A DNA stretch of 64,000 nucleotides from Streptococcus shenyangsis (GTDB taxonomy: Bacteria > Bacillota > Bacilli > Lactobacillales > Streptococcaceae), in contig NZ_VFSH01000008.1 in NCBI RefSeq assembly GCF_006385785.1, forward strand, positions 25,681 through 89,680, written 5' to 3'. Below are positions 39,262-47,375 of the stretch, piece after piece (within the stretch, counting starts at the first letter, position 1; every line of letters begins with the position of its first letter). The notes below the pieces were generated by a model, which was not told the origin of the DNA, did no database searches, and was given only the letters and a program-made list of their open reading frames with translations. The position numbers were made by a program, and so were the translations under genes.

Positions 39262-40068
39262 CTATTCTTTACGATCTTTTTCTAGGATACGCAAACTGAT
39301 ATCAAAATCACGCATATCTGTTTCATTGAGTTCTCTCAAGACTTGGTCCAGTTCAAGGTCAAATTGTTCAATGGCTGCTTTAGCTTGTTGCAAACGTTCT
39401 TCTGCTCGATTATAGTTTTTAGGATTGGTCTTAATCTTCAAATAGCCTTCTAAAATCGTTTGGAATTTCTCCATCTTCAAACTATGAATGGCAGTCAATT
39501 CTTCCTTATCCCCCTCAGCAGAGGTAGCAATCTTGTCTAAAATAGCCTGATGATCAATGGCAATATTGGCCAAGGTCTGGGACAATTCTGGAGCCAATTC
39601 CTCTGGTTCCGCATTTTCAAGATCTACCTGACTTTCTCTATCCAAACGTTCTAGCTGAACATCGATATTTGCCCTTACTGTACGAACCTTTTTGCCAATA
39701 CGGTTGTAGACATCATCATCGATATAGGACTTGAGACGATCCGCCTCCTGATGGATTTCCCGCAGTTCGATTAATACTTGATTGGCCAGACTCTTATAGG
39801 AATCTGAGCCTTTCTCTACCAAGACTCCCTCTAACTGCTGAATATCTTTGTCCGCCTGACGAATCCGAGCTTTTAAAAGCTCAATCCGATCGTCGAGCGA
39901 ACGATCCTGCAAAAGAGGATAGCGCCAACGTTTATAGAGGCGATAACCACCATAGCCTAGCAGTACACAAGCCGCAAGTGGAAGAGCATATTGGACCAAA
40001 AGGCCCAGTAAGAACAAGAAGCCCCAAAAATAGAGACAGCCTTTCCAAAAACCATTACCCGATTTCAT
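39262..40068 (-). CDS. xpaC: XpaC-like membrane protein
   Basis: 268 residues from the ATG at 40068 (AAGGA 6 nt upstream). The N-terminal membrane hairpin is about residues 8-40, then a basic stretch (YRLYKRWRYP), then a helical coiled-coil domain. Family members are annotated XpaC or 5-bromo-4-chloroindolyl phosphate hydrolysis protein, and usually sit upstream of telA as here. The actual function is unclear. Confidence 0.8.
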   Translation of the reverse strand: MKSGNGFWKGCLYFWGFLFLLGLLVQYALPLAACVLLGYGGYRLYKRWRYPLLQDRSLDDRIELLKARIRQADKDIQQLEGVLVEKGSDSYKSLANQVLIELREIHQEADRLKSYIDDDVYNRIGKKVRTVRANIDVQLERLDRESQVDLENAEPEELAPELSQTLANIAIDHQAILDKIATSAEGDKEELTAIHSLKMEKFQTILEGYLKIKTNPKNYNRAEERLQQAKAAIEQFDLELDQVLRELNETDMRDFDISLRILEKDRKE

Positions 40069-40272
40069 AAACATTCCTTATTTTCAATTTATAAGTCTAT
40101 TTTAGCACAAAAGAGAAAAATGAGGGCGGAAATCCCTAGAAAAGAGTTGATTTCTTTGCTGTAGAATGGAACTTGGTAGCGCGTGGGCTAATTTCAGTAA
40201 AGTGGACTCAAACCACAGGCTTCAGTGTTATAAGATTGCTAATGACCTCTGAGGACATATCAAAACAAAAGC

Positions 40273-40301
40273 TTGAAATATCGGGGGTTGTGTGTTAGAA
40301 T
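40273..40301 (+). promoter_or_regulatory. Promoter of the Fst antisense RNA
   Basis: TTGAAA (40273-40278), exact 17-bp spacer, TAGAAT (40296-40301). Placed to start a short transcript at about 40308 toward the shared terminator. The rest of 40069-40272 shows no gene. Confidence 0.75.
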
Positions 40302-40307
40302 GAAAGC

Positions 40308-40378
40308 ATAAAGGGAAAACAATGCTTCTAGCATATGTAACTAAAAAAGCCCCATCGTGCCACCGATGGGGCTTTTTT
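40308..40378 (+). ncRNA. RNAII-like antitoxin RNA of an Fst/par system
   Basis: A predicted ~70-nt RNA running from the promoter at 40273-40301 through the direct repeat TCTAGCATAT (40327-40336) into the terminator at 40343-40378. The same repeat occurs at the toxin start (40488-40497), the arrangement by which RNAII of par systems base-pairs at the toxin translation start and at the shared terminator. The length matches the known ~65-nt RNAII. Confidence 0.78.
40343..40378. terminator. Bidirectional terminator shared by toxin mRNA and antisense RNA
   Basis: AAAAAAGCCCCATCG-tgcca-CGATGGGGCTTTTTT, a near-perfect stem with A-run and T-run, serving both convergent transcripts. Confidence 0.95.
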
Positions 40379-40402
40379 GCTACCCTCTCAAAGGGTTAAA
40401 AG

Positions 40403-40495
40403 CTACTTGCTACGTTTCTTTATCCATAGCTTGAAAAGCTCAGATAGTACGTTAACAAGTAACGGAGCTAGAAAAAGGGAAAGTAACTCTAGCAT
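40403..40495 (-). CDS. fst: Fst-like type I toxin peptide
   Basis: 30 residues: MLELLSLFLAPLLVNVLSEL, then FKLWIKKRSK. It has a single membrane helix with the conserved AP near residue 10 and a W plus basic tail, the Fst/Ldr signature. GGGAGGTG lies 8 nt upstream. Such peptides insert into the membrane and are lethal unless the antisense RNA blocks translation. Chromosomal copies are known in streptococci. Confidence 0.93.
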   Translation of the reverse strand: MLELLSLFLAPLLVNVLSELFKLWIKKRSK

Positions 40496-40534
40496 ATATA
40501 ACACCTCCCTTCCTTAAAGTGAGGGGGCCAAAAT

Positions 40535-40563
40535 ATTATATCACACCAGATGTATATCATCAA
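40535..40563 (-). promoter_or_regulatory. Promoter of the Fst toxin mRNA
   Basis: On the minus strand: -35 TTGATG (40563-40558), 17-bp spacer, -10 TATAAT (40540-40535). A start near 40528 would give an mRNA of about 185 nt ending at the shared terminator. Confidence 0.85.
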
Positions 40564-40582
40564 CATCGTGTCATTCCCAAAC

Positions 40583-40612
40583 AAAAACGCCTTCATGTGT
40601 AGGCGCTATTTT
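40583..40612 (-). terminator. relBE terminator
   Basis: CGCCT/AGGCG stem (minus strand, AGCGCCT-acacatga-AGGCGTTTTTG) overlapping the end of relE. Confidence 0.75.
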
Positions 40613-40953
40613 TTCTTGAACAAACGGATGTAGTCCTGTTTACTATGAATAATATCTGATACAAAGACAGCTTTTCTATCCTCTAAAATATGATAGAAGG
40701 CTAAGTAATCGCCTAAAATGATGCATCGAGTTTTGTGGGGTGGGTATATAATGCCTCCTACTCTTTCATCAGCATCAAATCCTGCTTCCGGGAAAACTTC
40801 AAGACGTTCCAAACCATAAAGAATATTCTTAACTGTGTTTGCTCCTGCCTGTTCTGAAAAGTAGTTAGCTGAGATATAATCTTTAATACCTCTTAGCTGT
40901 TCTTGTACCGTTTCGGAGATAATAAGGCTATATACGTTCTCGTTAAATTCCAA
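40606..40953 (-). CDS. relE: RelE/ParE-superfamily toxin
   Basis: 115 residues from a TTG at 40953 (GAGG 7 nt upstream). The start overlaps the antitoxin gene by 11 bp, typical of translational coupling. RelE/ParE fold cues: N-terminal helices (ETVQEQLRGIKDYIS), PEAGF, then strands YPPHKTRCIILGDYLAFYHI and AVFVSDIIHSKQDY. It may be an mRNA interferase (RelE) or a gyrase inhibitor (ParE); the sequence alone does not settle it. Confidence 0.85.
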   Translation of the reverse strand: MEFNENVYSLIISETVQEQLRGIKDYISANYFSEQAGANTVKNILYGLERLEVFPEAGFDADERVGGIIYPPHKTRCIILGDYLAFYHILEDRKAVFVSDIIHSKQDYIRLFKKK

Positions 40954-41230
40954 GGTTAGCCCTCACTTCATCAAGGCTGTAAGTTCTTCCATGTTCTAAA
41001 TCGTCAAAGCTACGGGCAATTTCAGCACGCAACCCTGATAGAAGTTCTTCTCTTTCTTTATCTACTTGAGTTTCAAATGGCAAAGCTTTATTTTCTACAA
41101 TGTGTTCTAAAAACAAGTTAAAACTAGCTGTCATATCAAGATTTTGCGCTGTGATAATAGCTTTAGCCTTCTCTAACAAGTCTCTGTTAGTCTTAAAGTT
41201 TACCTGTGTATTTTTTTCTAAAACATTCAT
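40943..41230 (-). CDS. relB: RelB/DinJ-family antitoxin
   Basis: 95 residues: N-terminal ribbon-helix-helix (TQVNFKTNRDLLEKAKAIIT, DMTASFNLFLEHIV) and an acidic C-terminal toxin-binding tail (HGRTYSLDEVRANLGI). AAGGAGG precedes the ATG. It should repress its own promoter and neutralise the downstream toxin. Confidence 0.9.
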   Translation of the reverse strand: MNVLEKNTQVNFKTNRDLLEKAKAIITAQNLDMTASFNLFLEHIVENKALPFETQVDKEREELLSGLRAEIARSFDDLEHGRTYSLDEVRANLGI

Positions 41231-41334
41231 AGTAGTACCTCCTTTTAGACTATTATATCACTTTAAACTATACAGGTCTAGTCGCGTATAGATACTTATA
41301 GCTGTATGCTTAAAAGCTATTGTAAAAACAAAAA

Positions 41335-41365
41335 AAGCACTAAGGGAAAGCGTCCCAAAGTGCTT
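41335..41365 (-). terminator. Probable ancestral rpsD terminator
   Basis: AAGCACT-GGGA/TCCC-AGTGCTT with seven T on the minus-strand side. It points away from the rpsD side and lies just outside the left att core. Before the island inserted it would have followed rpsD directly. Confidence 0.75.
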
Positions 41366-41410
41366 AATATCAAGGCTCTAAAGCCTATCTTATTCAATAA
41401 AATATTACAA

Positions 41411-41426
41411 CATTTTGTTGTAGAAT
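41411..41426. other. Left att core (attL)
   Basis: CATTTTGTTGTAGAAT, identical to 51555-51570. Read on the minus strand it continues TTGTAA, so TTC TAC AAC AAA ATG TTG TAA would restore the RpsD ending FYNKML. Confidence 0.88.
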
Positions 41427-41525
41427 AGATTTAGTATAAATTACACTTTGTTATGCTTTATAAATGTTGATTCTGTAATATTTTTAGAATTTACATATTA
41501 AATAAAATAGATTAAACTTTACTCC

Positions 41526-41549
41526 AAGGTGGACAAAAAGGAGTACAAA
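41526..41549. repeat. Arm-type repeat, left end
   Basis: This 24-bp segment matches 51453-51476 at 21 of 24 positions. Both contain GGACAAAAAGG flanked by a second ACAAA, as expected for integrase or excisionase arm sites about 80-100 bp inside each core. The surrounding 41231-41752 region otherwise holds the relB upstream region, terminators and A+T-rich sequence but no gene. Confidence 0.65.
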
Positions 41550-41581
41550 TTTCATGGTGATGAGTTCAGTAGGCAAGTAAG

Positions 41582-41606
41582 AAGTACCATTTAGGTACTT
41601 TTTATT
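41582..41606 (+). terminator. Terminator near the left island end
   Basis: AGTACC-attta-GGTACT followed by TTTTTATTTT. Confidence 0.6.
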
Positions 41607-41752
41607 TTACTCTATTCATCTTGTAGATTAAGGTTGTATATTTACTTTAGTTAAAAATTATTAAAAAGAATTAACTAATGTATATAACTGTGGTATAATT
41701 AGGATAGTGTTTAACAATATTTTAAACATAAATATAAAACAGGAGGCTTTTT

Positions 41753-42556
41753 ATGAATAAAAAGAAAATTGAGAAATTTGCTAACTACTTTATAGGCTTT
41801 TTAGTGATATTTTCTCTTTTAGGTTTTTGGTTTGCTCATATAATAGAAAGCAATAGTAAGCAAGAATATGCTAAAGATACGGAACGTGTTACTAAGTTAG
41901 TTGAAACACTAGAAAATGACACAGAAAATATTAAACCAAATATAACGCTAGAGGAAGCTTTGAAGCTTGTTTCTAATGATAGTGAATTGTCATCTGTTAA
42001 AAAGGAAATTAAACACCTAAAAGATACATATCCAACCGATTATGAGGTAAAATTTGGTAACTTGTCTTACCGTGTAGATGAAGTGGAATTGAAACTTAAT
42101 AAACAAATCGAAAAGATTAAAGAAGAAAAGGAGAGACAAGAACAAGAAGAACGGGAAAAACAGAAAAAAATGAAAGAGGAAGCAGAAAAAAAATCTAATG
42201 AATCTGAGAAAAAATCTAATGAAGAAAACAGAAAAGTAGATTTAGATGCTTTCTATAATGCAATTCAAGAGGGTGTAGATAAAGTAAATACACAATTAGG
42301 AGCAAATATGCTTGAAATGGAAAAAACATCTGTAACACCTGGCATCAGAATCATTCTCACAGAAAATAATGCTTCGTATTCAAATAAAGAACTTAGAGCA
42401 ATTATCAGTGCGCTAAACAAATCTTTATATAAAATTGCTAAATCCCACGGAGTAAATAGCCCTAGATTCTATTACACACTCAGTGATGAAGAAGTCGCTG
42501 TGAATCGTTATATAATGGCTCCTGATGAAGTTAAGTTTTCTGGAATATTAAAGTAG
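41753..42556 (+). CDS. Membrane-anchored coiled-coil protein (island cargo)
   Basis: 267 residues; CAGGAGG precedes the ATG. One N-terminal span (about 13-30), then a helical region and a highly charged Lys/Glu coiled coil (about 115-160). A C-terminal alpha/beta domain of about 105 residues (LGANMLEMEKTSVTPGIRII ... NSPRFYYTLSDEEVAV) follows. The topology (N-in, domain outside) is shared by the other cargo proteins. No family recognised. Confidence 0.65.
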   Translation: MNKKKIEKFANYFIGFLVIFSLLGFWFAHIIESNSKQEYAKDTERVTKLVETLENDTENIKPNITLEEALKLVSNDSELSSVKKEIKHLKDTYPTDYEVKFGNLSYRVDEVELKLNKQIEKIKEEKERQEQEEREKQKKMKEEAEKKSNESEKKSNEENRKVDLDAFYNAIQEGVDKVNTQLGANMLEMEKTSVTPGIRIILTENNASYSNKELRAIISALNKSLYKIAKSHGVNSPRFYYTLSDEEVAVNRYIMAPDEVKFSGILK

Positions 42557-42666
42557 TAAATTAATAAGAATAGTAGTAATTTTTACTTTTGTAATTACAA
42601 CAATTATTAGGGTTCTTCTAACAGGTTCCCCTATATAAGAGATAACACATTTTTAAGGTAATAGAT

Positions 42667-42701
42667 AAGCACTGGATACTTAGATTCAGCGCTTTCTTTT
42701 T
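42667..42701 (+). terminator. Terminator after the 41753 gene
   Basis: AAGCACTGGAT pairs (with one wobble and one mismatch) with ATTCAGCGCTT, followed by T-rich sequence. The rest of 42557-42956 has no gene but contains one copy of a 16-bp repeat (next entry). Confidence 0.65.
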
Positions 42702-42716
42702 ATTTTTTAATCGACC
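42701..42716. repeat. 16-bp direct repeat flanking the cargo, copy 1
   Basis: TATTTTTTAATCGACC, identical to 47015-47030. The two copies bracket the HTH gene and the four Ser-rich/thioredoxin cargo genes. Confidence 0.6.
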
Positions 42717-42956
42717 TCTTCAATAAAGAAAAATAATTCTCATTCCTTATCTGAATAATGTAACCTTTAATCCTCACAATATGTAAAAAGTACGGATAGA
42801 TTCTAATTACCTGACCTACAGATTACTATTAAAAATTACTTCACAAGAGACTATAACAATCTGAAGAATGAAGGAAATACCAATAGATACTAAAGTAACT
42901 GTCTACTGTTGGATATATTTCGGATAAATTACACTTTAGGTGCTTTTTATTTTACA

Positions 42957-43283
42957 CTAACTATCTTGGCTTAATTCAAGTATTTCCATAACCTTATGAA
43001 CAATCATCTTATGCTGTGGATGTCTCTGAATCTTCAATAATAGTTCCATCATTTCTGTATCTTGTGGCACAGAATAAGGTAAGAAAAAATCACTCAACGT
43101 AACTTCTAAAGCATCAACAATCTTCACAAAAGTTTCTAAAGAGATATTTCTGTGATTATTCTCTATCTGACTGATGTAAGGAACGCTTAGATTTGTTCTT
43201 TCTGCTAGTTCTTGCTGTGTAATCTTCTTTGAAGCTCGTAAGTCTCGTATCTGATTACTTATATTTTCTAATATATCATCCAT
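42957..43283 (-). CDS. Xre-type HTH regulator (island)
   Basis: 108 residues: HTH at about 8-65 (IRDLRASKKITQQELAERTN LSVPYISQIENNHRNIS), then a short helical tail. Divergent from the cargo operon starting at 43467, which it may control. GAGG precedes the ATG. Confidence 0.85.
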   Translation of the reverse strand: MDDILENISNQIRDLRASKKITQQELAERTNLSVPYISQIENNHRNISLETFVKIVDALEVTLSDFFLPYSVPQDTEMMELLLKIQRHPQHKMIVHKVMEILELSQDS

Positions 43284-43466
43284 TACTTCACCCTCTATGT
43301 TAAATCTACTATCTATCTTATAGATTAAACAATCAGGTTTACATTCTCTATAGTTTAATATTAAATAAAACTATATTCCATTGTTAAAGTTTGTGTGATA
43401 TAATTATAGCTATTAGGAAATATTTCTTCTATTTCATTAAATAAAGTTAAACATCGGAGGTTACAT

Positions 43467-44306
43467 ATGCTTAACAAGCTAAAGGAATTGAGTAAAGAAC
43501 AAAAGATTATAGGTAGTATTGTACTACTGCTTATCCTCGTTCTGTTCTTCACACTATTAACTAGCGGTAGCACTAAACACTCACAAGTTCAAACTAAGGC
43601 TAGTGATTCTGTCAAACAGTCTTCACAAGTTAAACAGTCTAGTTCATCTTCCTCTACTTCATCATCCAGTAGTGAAACTAGCTCTAAAATAGAGAAATGG
43701 TCTCCAACTGGGCATATAGCCGTAGATGCTTATCTTAATACACCACAAATTAAAATCATACTGCGAGCCAAAGCACTGAGAGAGGTAGCATACAAACTCT
43801 CTAACACAGATAAACTCTACGAAGTTGAAGCTGAGGTAATTGGAATTGAAGAAAAAGATGAATACCGTGAGTACAACATAACAGGTAAGAAACTTCTTAT
43901 CCGTACACCTGAATCACTAACTGTGAAAATGAATGAACTTATGGTCTATACAGGAAATACAGTATCTTTAGAAAAATATGATTCAATCGATAAAGGCTCG
44001 TTAGTAATCAGTGAAGTGAGAAAAACAGAAAAAGCACAAGAAGAGGAAAAAGTAAGTATTGAAGCCTCCAAATCAAAAGAGGAAGAAAGGAAAGCATCTT
44101 CACGAGCAAAAGAGCAAGAACAAGCTTCATCTCACACTACAACTACTCCTACACAATCGTCTACACATGCTCCACAATCAAATTTAAGACCGTTCAAAAA
44201 CTGTAAGGAAGCACGAAAAGCAGGACGTGTAAACATACCTGCTAGTGACCCACAATATGGTCCATGGCTAGATAGAGACAAAGACGGATACGGATGTGAT
44301 GAATAG
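43467..44306 (+). CDS. Membrane-anchored Excalibur-domain protein
   Basis: 279 residues; CGGAGG precedes the ATG. One span (about 16-33), a Ser-rich linker (about 38-72), a middle beta-rich domain (about 75-180, YEVEAEVIGIEEKDEYREYN), a charged and Ser/Thr-rich stretch, and a C-terminal Excalibur domain (about 240-279). The latter shows FKNCKEARKAG and DRDKDGYGCDE with its calcium-site pattern DxDxDGxxCE-like. Excalibur domains occur on extracellular proteins. The start of a four-gene cargo unit. Confidence 0.8.
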   Translation: MLNKLKELSKEQKIIGSIVLLLILVLFFTLLTSGSTKHSQVQTKASDSVKQSSQVKQSSSSSSTSSSSSETSSKIEKWSPTGHIAVDAYLNTPQIKIILRAKALREVAYKLSNTDKLYEVEAEVIGIEEKDEYREYNITGKKLLIRTPESLTVKMNELMVYTGNTVSLEKYDSIDKGSLVISEVRKTEKAQEEEKVSIEASKSKEEERKASSRAKEQEQASSHTTTTPTQSSTHAPQSNLRPFKNCKEARKAGRVNIPASDPQYGPWLDRDKDGYGCDE

Positions 44307-44736
44307 TAAAAAAGTTCTTATTCTACTGTCACTACTACTTATTATAATCGTCACATTCACAGCATACTTAACTACTCTACCACAAACAGAATACCAGATA
44401 GCTATAAAGAGACTCCAAAAGATAAGTTTAGAGGCTGTGGAACAGAAAATACAACATAAAGAAAGCTTTTACCTATACACAGGGAGAGAGAGTTGTCCAT
44501 ACTGCCAAGAATTTGCTCCAAAGCTAGCAAAAGCAGTAGATAAAACTGAGACAACTGTGTATTACTTAGATAGTGAGCATATAGATAAGACAAGTTGGAA
44601 TAACTTTAAAACAACTGTAGGATTCAAAACAATCCCCAATCTCACTTACTTCACAAATGGTACAGTATATGACATATTACCGAAAGCAAGTCAAGCTAAT
44701 GTTGAAGTGATTACACAGTTTATTGAAGAGAAATAA
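44299..44736 (+). CDS. Thioredoxin-like membrane-anchored protein
   Basis: 145 residues from the ATG at 44299, overlapping the previous gene by 8 bp. An N-terminal signal-anchor (VLILLSLLLIIIVTFTAYL), then a thioredoxin fold with active site SCPYC at about residues 72-76 and cis-Pro region KTIPNLTYF. Resembles bacteriocin-associated thioredoxin-like proteins. It could form or isomerise the disulfide of the adjacent Excalibur protein; that is an inference. Confidence 0.8.
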   Translation: MNSKKVLILLSLLLIIIVTFTAYLTTLPQTEYQIAIKRLQKISLEAVEQKIQHKESFYLYTGRESCPYCQEFAPKLAKAVDKTETTVYYLDSEHIDKTSWNNFKTTVGFKTIPNLTYFTNGTVYDILPKASQANVEVITQFIEEK

Positions 44737-44798
44737 AAAAACAAGTACAAACAGCTAATAACTTGAATGTTATAAGATAAAATTCAGGGAGACCAACA

Positions 44799-45752
44799 AT
44801 GATTAAAGGAAAAATTATTAAAATAACTGAAGCTACAGTTTATATAGGTTATGAAGATGGAAGTTTAAAGGAAATTCCTATTGAATCTTGTGACTTTGAA
44901 CCTAGTATAGGGGATTATGTCGAGGTTTATGGTGATATTGTTATAAAGATTGATAGTAAAAATAAAATTAGCAAAGTGAAAAAAAGTATTTCTGAAAGAC
45001 TATCATTAGTCGCACATATAAATCTAGTTTTAGTAATAATTATAGCTATTATCACTGTAATTTGTTCAATATATCTAGGTTATCAGGAAACCATAGCCCT
45101 AGTTGTACTTGAGTCGACTATAATGTGCTTATTAAATCTTGCATTTCTAATAATTTCATCTATTAAAAAAAGTAAAGTAAATAAGGACATTTCTTTCAAA
45201 TGTTTTATTATCGCTCTTGTATGTGTGATTTTGTCATTTATGGCATTTGGTTTTGTAGAAAAGTTTACAGAAAAGACACCAACGACAGTTTCAAGAAATA
45301 CTACATCACAAAATAGTTCTAACTCCTCATCCTCTTTAAAGGCAAGTAGCTCTACTACACCTTCATCATCTAGAGAGAGTAGCTCTAGTTCATCATCCTC
45401 AGTACCATCAAAACCTAAGATTACTGTAGATAATGATAAAGCAAATTATGGTGAAGTAGACTATAACAAGTGGAATCATGATGAAATAGCCGTAGATACT
45501 AAAGTAAGAGTATATGGGAAAGTTTTACAAGCTATGGAAGATGGGAAAGCCTACACACTGCGTGTAGCCATAAATGATGACTATGATAAAATTATTTTGG
45601 TTTCTATTCCTTCCGAATACAACAATAGAGTTATAGCCGAAGATGACCATATAACCTTATACGGACTAGTAAAAGGAAGACAAAGTTATGAAACGGTCTT
45701 CAAAGCCACAAAAACACTTCCTCTCATGGTTGCCTATATGTACGAAAACTAA
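44799..45752 (+). CDS. Membrane protein with N-terminal beta domain, Ser-rich linker and OB-like C-terminus
   Basis: 317 residues; AGGGAG precedes the ATG. A cytoplasmic beta domain (1-60, KGKIIKITEATVYIGYEDGS ... GDYVEVYGD) comes first, then three or four spans (about 70-165). A poly-Ser linker (about 175-210) leads to a C-terminal domain (about 220-317) with OB-fold character (VRVYGKVLQAMEDGKAYTLR ... DHITLYGLV). Shares its N-terminal domain and overall plan with the next gene. Confidence 0.7.
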   Translation: MIKGKIIKITEATVYIGYEDGSLKEIPIESCDFEPSIGDYVEVYGDIVIKIDSKNKISKVKKSISERLSLVAHINLVLVIIIAIITVICSIYLGYQETIALVVLESTIMCLLNLAFLIISSIKKSKVNKDISFKCFIIALVCVILSFMAFGFVEKFTEKTPTTVSRNTTSQNSSNSSSSLKASSSTTPSSSRESSSSSSSSVPSKPKITVDNDKANYGEVDYNKWNHDEIAVDTKVRVYGKVLQAMEDGKAYTLRVAINDDYDKIILVSIPSEYNNRVIAEDDHITLYGLVKGRQSYETVFKATKTLPLMVAYMYEN

Positions 45753-45758
45753 TACTGC

Positions 45759-46826
45759 ATGAAAAATAAAAGACATAACCAAATTATTCACATTTCAGAT
45801 ACACATATTATCATTCGACTCCACACAAATGAGACTCTAAATGTTCCTATCAATGAGTTAACTTTTCATCCTAAAGTGAACGATATTGTTGAAGTCTATC
45901 AAAATCAGAATCACGTAATAGTTTGTCTTCTACCACAGAGCAACAAGCTTTGGATTCTTATATCCTCAATTACACTTCTACTTCTTACCATTATAGGAGC
46001 TACTTTTTTATTCTTTAGACATCTAAATGAAAATATAGAAAAAGTAGATAACCACTCTTCACAACAAATCTCATCTACTACTTCTAGTTCCTCTACATCA
46101 TCCAGCTCTTCATCCAGCACATCTACCACAAGCTCTAGCTCAACTGAAGATAGTATAATAGACACGACAGCCGAAGAGCTTCGAGACATGGAAAATGATG
46201 GTAGGTTAAAAACTGGTCAACTATACCGCTTCACAGCAGAACTAACACGACAAAAATTTTGGGAAGCATACGTAGGACATTTTAAAGCTCTAGATACATA
46301 CCATACTATTTGGGTAAAAGCTAGTAATGCTCCTATAACTGGTGTACAAGTACAAATAAAGAAATCTATGATTGAAGGATGGAAAGAAGGAGCAACCGTT
46401 ACTTTCACAGTCAAAATCATGGAAGACTCTGAAAAATTTCAATTCTGGGTTGCTACTGATGCCACACTTATCACGACTCCCACAGCAGAAAAGCACACAG
46501 AAAATACAACACAAGAAATTGATACACAGGCTATTCTACATGGAGACTACTCTAGTATAGCCGGTACTTGGAGGAATGACCTAGGACATGAAATAGTGTT
46601 TAATAAGAATGGTTTAGTAAAAGGGGGGCAGATACATAAAGCAGGGATTTCAAACGAAGGAATTATAGGGTTTGATGTCCGTACAGGACCTACAGGACAT
46701 GGAATAGATATTTATCCAATTGGTATTACTATAAAGTGGGTTGATTCTGACTTAAGTAAAAATAGAATTATAGCTGGACAAACTCCTCCAAATAGCTCCG
46801 AACAGGTATTTTATAAAACAGACTAA
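45759..46826 (+). CDS. Membrane-anchored protein with OB-like and DUF6287-like domains
   Basis: 355 residues. The N-terminal beta domain (about 1-50) is paralogous to that of the preceding protein (IIHISDTHIIIRL ... VNDIVEVYQN). One span (about 67-88), a Ser-rich linker (about 98-128), an OB-like domain (about 130-240), and a C-terminal domain opening GDYSSIAGTWRNDLGHEIVF that matches the pattern of DUF6287 modules on streptococcal surface proteins. Last cargo gene, 6 bp after the previous stop, with a strong terminator behind. Confidence 0.72.
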   Translation: MKNKRHNQIIHISDTHIIIRLHTNETLNVPINELTFHPKVNDIVEVYQNQNHVIVCLLPQSNKLWILISSITLLLLTIIGATFLFFRHLNENIEKVDNHSSQQISSTTSSSSTSSSSSSSTSTTSSSSTEDSIIDTTAEELRDMENDGRLKTGQLYRFTAELTRQKFWEAYVGHFKALDTYHTIWVKASNAPITGVQVQIKKSMIEGWKEGATVTFTVKIMEDSEKFQFWVATDATLITTPTAEKHTENTTQEIDTQAILHGDYSSIAGTWRNDLGHEIVFNKNGLVKGGQIHKAGISNEGIIGFDVRTGPTGHGIDIYPIGITIKWVDSDLSKNRIIAGQTPPNSSEQVFYKTD

Positions 46827-46866
46827 ATCAAAATTGACTCTACTTATAAAATATACCTTAACATCT

Positions 46867-46900
46867 GAAAATCCCTGCAATGAGTAATTGCAGGGATTTT
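46867..46900. terminator. Terminator of the cargo operon
   Basis: AAAATCCCTGCAAT-gagta-ATTGCAGGGATTTT, a near-perfect stem. Confidence 0.9.
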
Positions 46901-47014
46901 GTATATCCTTTATATCACATGAACCTCCTTCAGACAATTCCACATTACTAACACATTTTTGATATAGAGAGTTAATCGGTGAATAGCAAAATTCACATAC
47001 ATCCATTACTATTC

Positions 47015-47030
47015 TATTTTTTAATCGACC
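47015..47030. repeat. 16-bp direct repeat flanking the cargo, copy 2
   Basis: TATTTTTTAATCGACC, identical to 42701-42716. Confidence 0.6.
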
Positions 47031-47204
47031 CTTAGAAATCCCATTATCACGCGCATTACTAACCACAAACACAGAGAGAGAAATTGATACTATTGTACAG
47101 TAAAAACTGATAGCTGAATCAAGTCAACACTACAAAAACATGAAATTCTATAATGTAAAACCTCTTTAAATAGCTATTTTTATTCTCTAATTTATCTCAT
47201 AAGC

Positions 47205-47365
47205 ATACGCCTTTATGCCGTGAAAGCAAATTGACAGTAAGTAGGCACAAAGTACGCTAAGAACGTCTCAGACGAAAGGCTTTAGTTTTTCGGATGGACA
47301 GTTCATTTGTACGAGAGTGCCTTGTTTCTTGCTGTCAATTAGACCATGGAATAAATTAGGCGTAT
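47205..47365. other. Nested inverted repeats (structured RNA or cruciform)
   Basis: Three nested perfect pairs: ATACGCCT/AGGCGTAT (47205-47212 with 47358-47365), AATTGACAG/CTGTCAATT (47229-47237 with 47332-47340), AGGCAC/GTGCCT (47243-47248 with 47317-47322). The short palindrome CGTCTCAGACG lies at the tip. This gene-free stretch could be a structured RNA or part of the replication origin. Confidence 0.55.
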
Positions 47366-47375
47366 TTGGTACTTA

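Noticed and set aside
40606..41230. Treating the relBE pair as part of the rpsD island
   Set aside because: It lies outside the left att core and outside the probable ancestral rpsD terminator.
46752..47072. Minus-strand ORF of 106 codons
   Set aside because: Overlaps the end of a well-supported plus-strand gene and a terminator stem; no ribosome site and no recognisable protein pattern.
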